Assembly (NCBI RefSeq): GCF_013334205.1
Contig: NZ_CP054424.1
Location: 2,314,001 to 2,378,000 of the forward strand
Direction of reading: 5' to 3'
Length of the DNA stretch: 64,000 nucleotides
Source of the DNA: Rhodoferax sp. BAB1
GTDB lineage: Bacteria > Pseudomonadota > Gammaproteobacteria > Burkholderiales > Burkholderiaceae_C
Part shown: piece after piece, positions 61,893 to 64,000 of the stretch
Layout of the letters: every line of letters begins with the position of its first letter
Numbering within the stretch: the first letter of the stretch is position 1
The notes under the pieces: model-generated
The model's database searches: none
Told to the model about the DNA's origin: nothing
The model's input: the letters and a program-made list of their open reading frames with translations, nothing else
Position numbers and translations under genes: made by a program

Positions 61893-62960
61893 TCAGAACA
61901 CGTCCACCGACCCCGTTCTCGCCACTTCCCCAAACAGCCCCCGCCGTACCAGGTCCAGATGGCTGCAGACCTTGTTGCGCCCGTTCTTCTGCGCGAAGTC
62001 GATGGCCTGCTCGGTGCGCTCCAGCGCGCGGCTGGGCGAGTCGTCGGCCAGCACGCGGGTGAAACCGGCGCTGATGGTGATGCGGCCGACCTGCGGGAAA
62101 CTGAACTTCTCGACATTGGCGCGCATGCGCTCGAAGGCCCCCAGGGCCAGGGCCTCCTCGGGGCAGTGGAACAGCACGGCAAACTGCTCGCCGCCGAAGC
62201 GGTAGAGCCGGTCGTGGGTGCGGAAGGTGCTGTTCATGATGCGCGCCACCAGCAGGGTGACCTCTTCCATGATCAGGTGACCGTGCTTGTCGTTGAGCAG
62301 GTGGAAATTGTCGATGGCGATGGTGCCCAGCCAGTAGTTGGGCGGCACGCGGTGGCGGCGTTCCTTGCCGGGGGACGGCTCGTTCCTGGCGTCTTCCAGG
62401 ATGCCGTCCATCTCCTCCAGCAGGGCGCTGTAGAAGGTGTCGTCCAGGGACTTGCGGTTGAGCAGGCCGGTCAGCGCGTCACGGTCGCTGTAGGCCAGCA
62501 GCGTGTACATGTTGCGATAGATGTGGTGCAACTGCTCGATGGTCTGGCGGTCCACAGGCTCCAGCACGCCGGCGGTATGGACCTCGATCACGCCCTGCTC
62601 CGCATCGGCGCGGGAATCGGCAAACAGCGGCAGGTAGTAGATGCGCGGGCCGTCGGGTCCGGCCCAGGCTACTTCGATGACCTGGCGCCCGTTCAGGCTG
62701 CGCAGCCGGTCATAGGACTCCTCCAGCTTGGGCAGGCTCTGGAAATCGATGCGCAGCGGGTCCACCACCTTGCCGCCGCCGCGCGCATCCAGCGAGACCA
62801 GGTCCAGCCAGCGTTTCTCGTTGTCTTCGGCGCTGACACGGGAGATCACCACGCGCTGGATCGGCACCAGGTCGATCAGGGCCTTGGCCAGCGTGAGCTC
62901 CAGCAGATCGCGGTCACGGTGGTCGGTCAGCTTGATCAGGTGTTCTGTCAGGGTCGCCAT
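61893..62960 (-). CDS. GGDEF-domain protein with GGEQF motif
   Basis: This 355-residue cytoplasmic protein starts at ATG 62960 (MATLTEHLIKL). The N-terminal 165 residues look GAF-like (LAKALIDLVPIQRVVISRVS; PRIYYLPLFAD; QGVIEVHTAG). The C-terminal GGDEF domain has DALTGLLNRKS and FHLLNDKHGH, but the signature reads RFGGEQF, with Gln for the catalytic Glu. Cyclic di-GMP synthesis is therefore doubtful. An alternative start, MVST, lies 12 bases upstream. No EAL domain or obvious inhibitory RxxD motif. Confidence 0.88.
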   Translation of the reverse strand: MATLTEHLIKLTDHRDRDLLELTLAKALIDLVPIQRVVISRVSAEDNEKRWLDLVSLDARGGGKVVDPLRIDFQSLPKLEESYDRLRSLNGRQVIEVAWAGPDGPRIYYLPLFADSRADAEQGVIEVHTAGVLEPVDRQTIEQLHHIYRNMYTLLAYSDRDALTGLLNRKSLDDTFYSALLEEMDGILEDARNEPSPGKERRHRVPPNYWLGTIAIDNFHLLNDKHGHLIMEEVTLLVARIMNSTFRTHDRLYRFGGEQFAVLFHCPEEALALGAFERMRANVEKFSFPQVGRITISAGFTRVLADDSPSRALERTEQAIDFAQKNGRNKVCSHLDLVRRGLFGEVARTGSVDVF

Positions 62961-63033
62961 AGTGCTGACCATATTAGCCGGGAAAGGGCGAAACGTCACC
63001 CCCTGCTTGTCCCGGGGGGCGAATCGCCCGGAA

Positions 63034-64000
63034 TCAGCTCCGGGCGGCCTGGCGCCAGGCTTCCAGTGCGCCCGCGCTGTCGTCGCGCTGCTCGGCCATG
63101 CGCGCCAGGGCAGCCCAGGCACGCCGGCGCAAGGTCTCGTCGGCCAACTGGGTCAGCGACTGGCGCAAGAGCTGCTGGGCCTTGCCCCACAGGCTCAGGT
63201 GCATGCAGGCGATGCCGGCCAGGTACTGCAGCAGGGCTTCACGCGGGTTGCCCATCTGGGCCGACTCGATGCGCGCCAGCCAGGCGACGTCGGGCTGGCC
63301 CGGGGTCTGGTTGAAACCCCGTTCGAGCAGGAGCACCAGGCGCAGGCGCAGTTCCTGCGGCAGCGTGGAGGACGGGCGCACCAGTTGCTCCCACACCGGC
63401 AGCAGCCACTGCTGCACCAGCGCAAAATCGCCGCCCAGCGCCAGCATGCGTTCCCCGGCCTGCAGGGCCACTTCGGGCATACGACGCTCGGTCTCGTCGA
63501 GCTGGGTCCAGGCCTTGTGCAGCTGGGCCGGATCGTGGCTGTTGCGCAACCATTCGGTGGCCAGCCCGCGCACGATGCTGCGGCTGGCCGTTTCCGAAAA
63601 GGCACGGTGCTTGCCCAGCAGGCGTGCGGTCTCCAGCGCCGCCCGGGACTGCCCGGCCAGGCGTGTGACCCGCAGGCGCAGGCGCAGGGCCAGGGTGCGG
63701 CGCGCCACGCCCTGGGGCAGTTCATCGAGCCGCTGCAGGGCGGCCTGCACGTCGCGGTCATCAAAGGCCCAGCGGGCCACGCGCAACTGCACCCCTTCGC
63801 GGATTTCCAGTTCGTCGCGCCGCCGGGACTGGGTCAGGACCAGCGCCTGGCGGGCATGTTCATCGCGCGCACTGCGGTCTTGCAGGGCATGGCTGCATTC
63901 CGCCGCGAGCAGGTGCGCCATGGCGGCCAGCCGGCCCCCGTAGGGCAGGCCCTGCTCGGCATTCGTCAGCGCCTCGGTCTGGGCCAGCACGTGTTCAGCC
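63034..64000 (-). CDS. hemY: HemY-like helical-repeat protein (partial, 5' end outside window)
   Basis: At least 322 residues run from the right edge to a stop at 63034. The visible part is all-helical, with TPR-like pairs (AWTQLDETERRMPEVALQAGE; ALLQYLAGIACMHLSLWGKA; RAWAALARMAEQRDDSAGAL) typical of the C-terminal half of HemY, an inner-membrane protein encoded with haem or porphyrin genes in proteobacteria. The N-terminal membrane helices, which would settle the call, are outside the window. The GTG at 63990 is internal, since the frame continues upstream. No terminator identified after the stop. Confidence 0.6.
   Translation of the reverse strand, partial: AEHVLAQTEALTNAEQGLPYGGRLAAMAHLLAAECSHALQDRSARDEHARQALVLTQSRRRDELEIREGVQLRVARWAFDDRDVQAALQRLDELPQGVARRTLALRLRLRVTRLAGQSRAALETARLLGKHRAFSETASRSIVRGLATEWLRNSHDPAQLHKAWTQLDETERRMPEVALQAGERMLALGGDFALVQQWLLPVWEQLVRPSSTLPQELRLRLVLLLERGFNQTPGQPDVAWLARIESAQMGNPREALLQYLAGIACMHLSLWGKAQQLLRQSLTQLADETLRRRAWAALARMAEQRDDSAGALEAWRQAARS

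Overview
The window is GC-rich DNA from a betaproteobacterium, most likely a member of the Comamonadaceae (Burkholderiales). The basis is codon use, the protein families present (a Bug-type tripartite tricarboxylate receptor, LEPR-XLL giant protein, DUF2855, DUF938, DUF3014, YeeE/DUF6691 pairs) and a CTTTCTTTGC..GCAAAGAAAG repeat of a kind I associate with that family. No genus can be assigned from the sequence alone. No rRNA, tRNA, CRISPR array or insertion sequence was recognised.

Layout. (1) 1-13943, minus strand: one uninterrupted reading frame of at least 4647 codons, open at the left edge. It encodes a giant LEPR-XLL beta-strand-repeat protein, presumably exported. (2) 14197-18069: an unrecognised gene, then a minus-strand signalling pair (periplasmic CxxCH sensor of the Tll0287/DUF3365 type with HAMP, followed by a Ser/Thr kinase fused to a class III nucleotide cyclase domain). 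(3) 18202-33116: mutS and a hydrolase, uppP, a 7TMR-DISM diguanylate cyclase, a MacAB-like exporter operon, a DUF2306/2TM/LytS-LytTR cluster, and small envelope proteins. (4) 33186-38554: glnS followed by an accessory hot spot. Its parts are a nucleotidyltransferase/small-protein pair bracketed by a second diverged copy of the glnS 3' end, a lower-GC two-gene cassette of unknown function, a DUF427 gene and a ParDE-like toxin-antitoxin pair. (5) 38577-49911: housekeeping and hypothetical genes, a SRAP protein whose catalytic Cys2 is Ser, three tandem paralogues of a membrane protein with a degenerate GGDEF domain, and a YeeE/YedE transporter pair. (6) 50008-56965: a PhoD-like phosphatase and a catabolic cluster (CMD-family protein, Bug receptor, SDR, pyrone-dicarboxylate-hydrolase-like amidohydrolase) divergent from its LysR regulator. 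(7) 57015-64000: VCBS protein, NAD(P)H oxidoreductase, 2Fe-2S ferredoxin, YjfB-like protein, DHH phosphoesterase, RbgA GTPase, a large nested palindrome, a GGEQF-type GGDEF protein and the C-terminal part of a HemY-like protein.

The strongest candidates for something undescribed are the glnS-adjacent hot spot (especially the two-gene cassette at 36391-37576 and the nucleotidyltransferase pair at 35277-35947), the giant repeat protein, and a recurring -10-like hexamer 6-8 nt before start codons that suggests leaderless transcripts.
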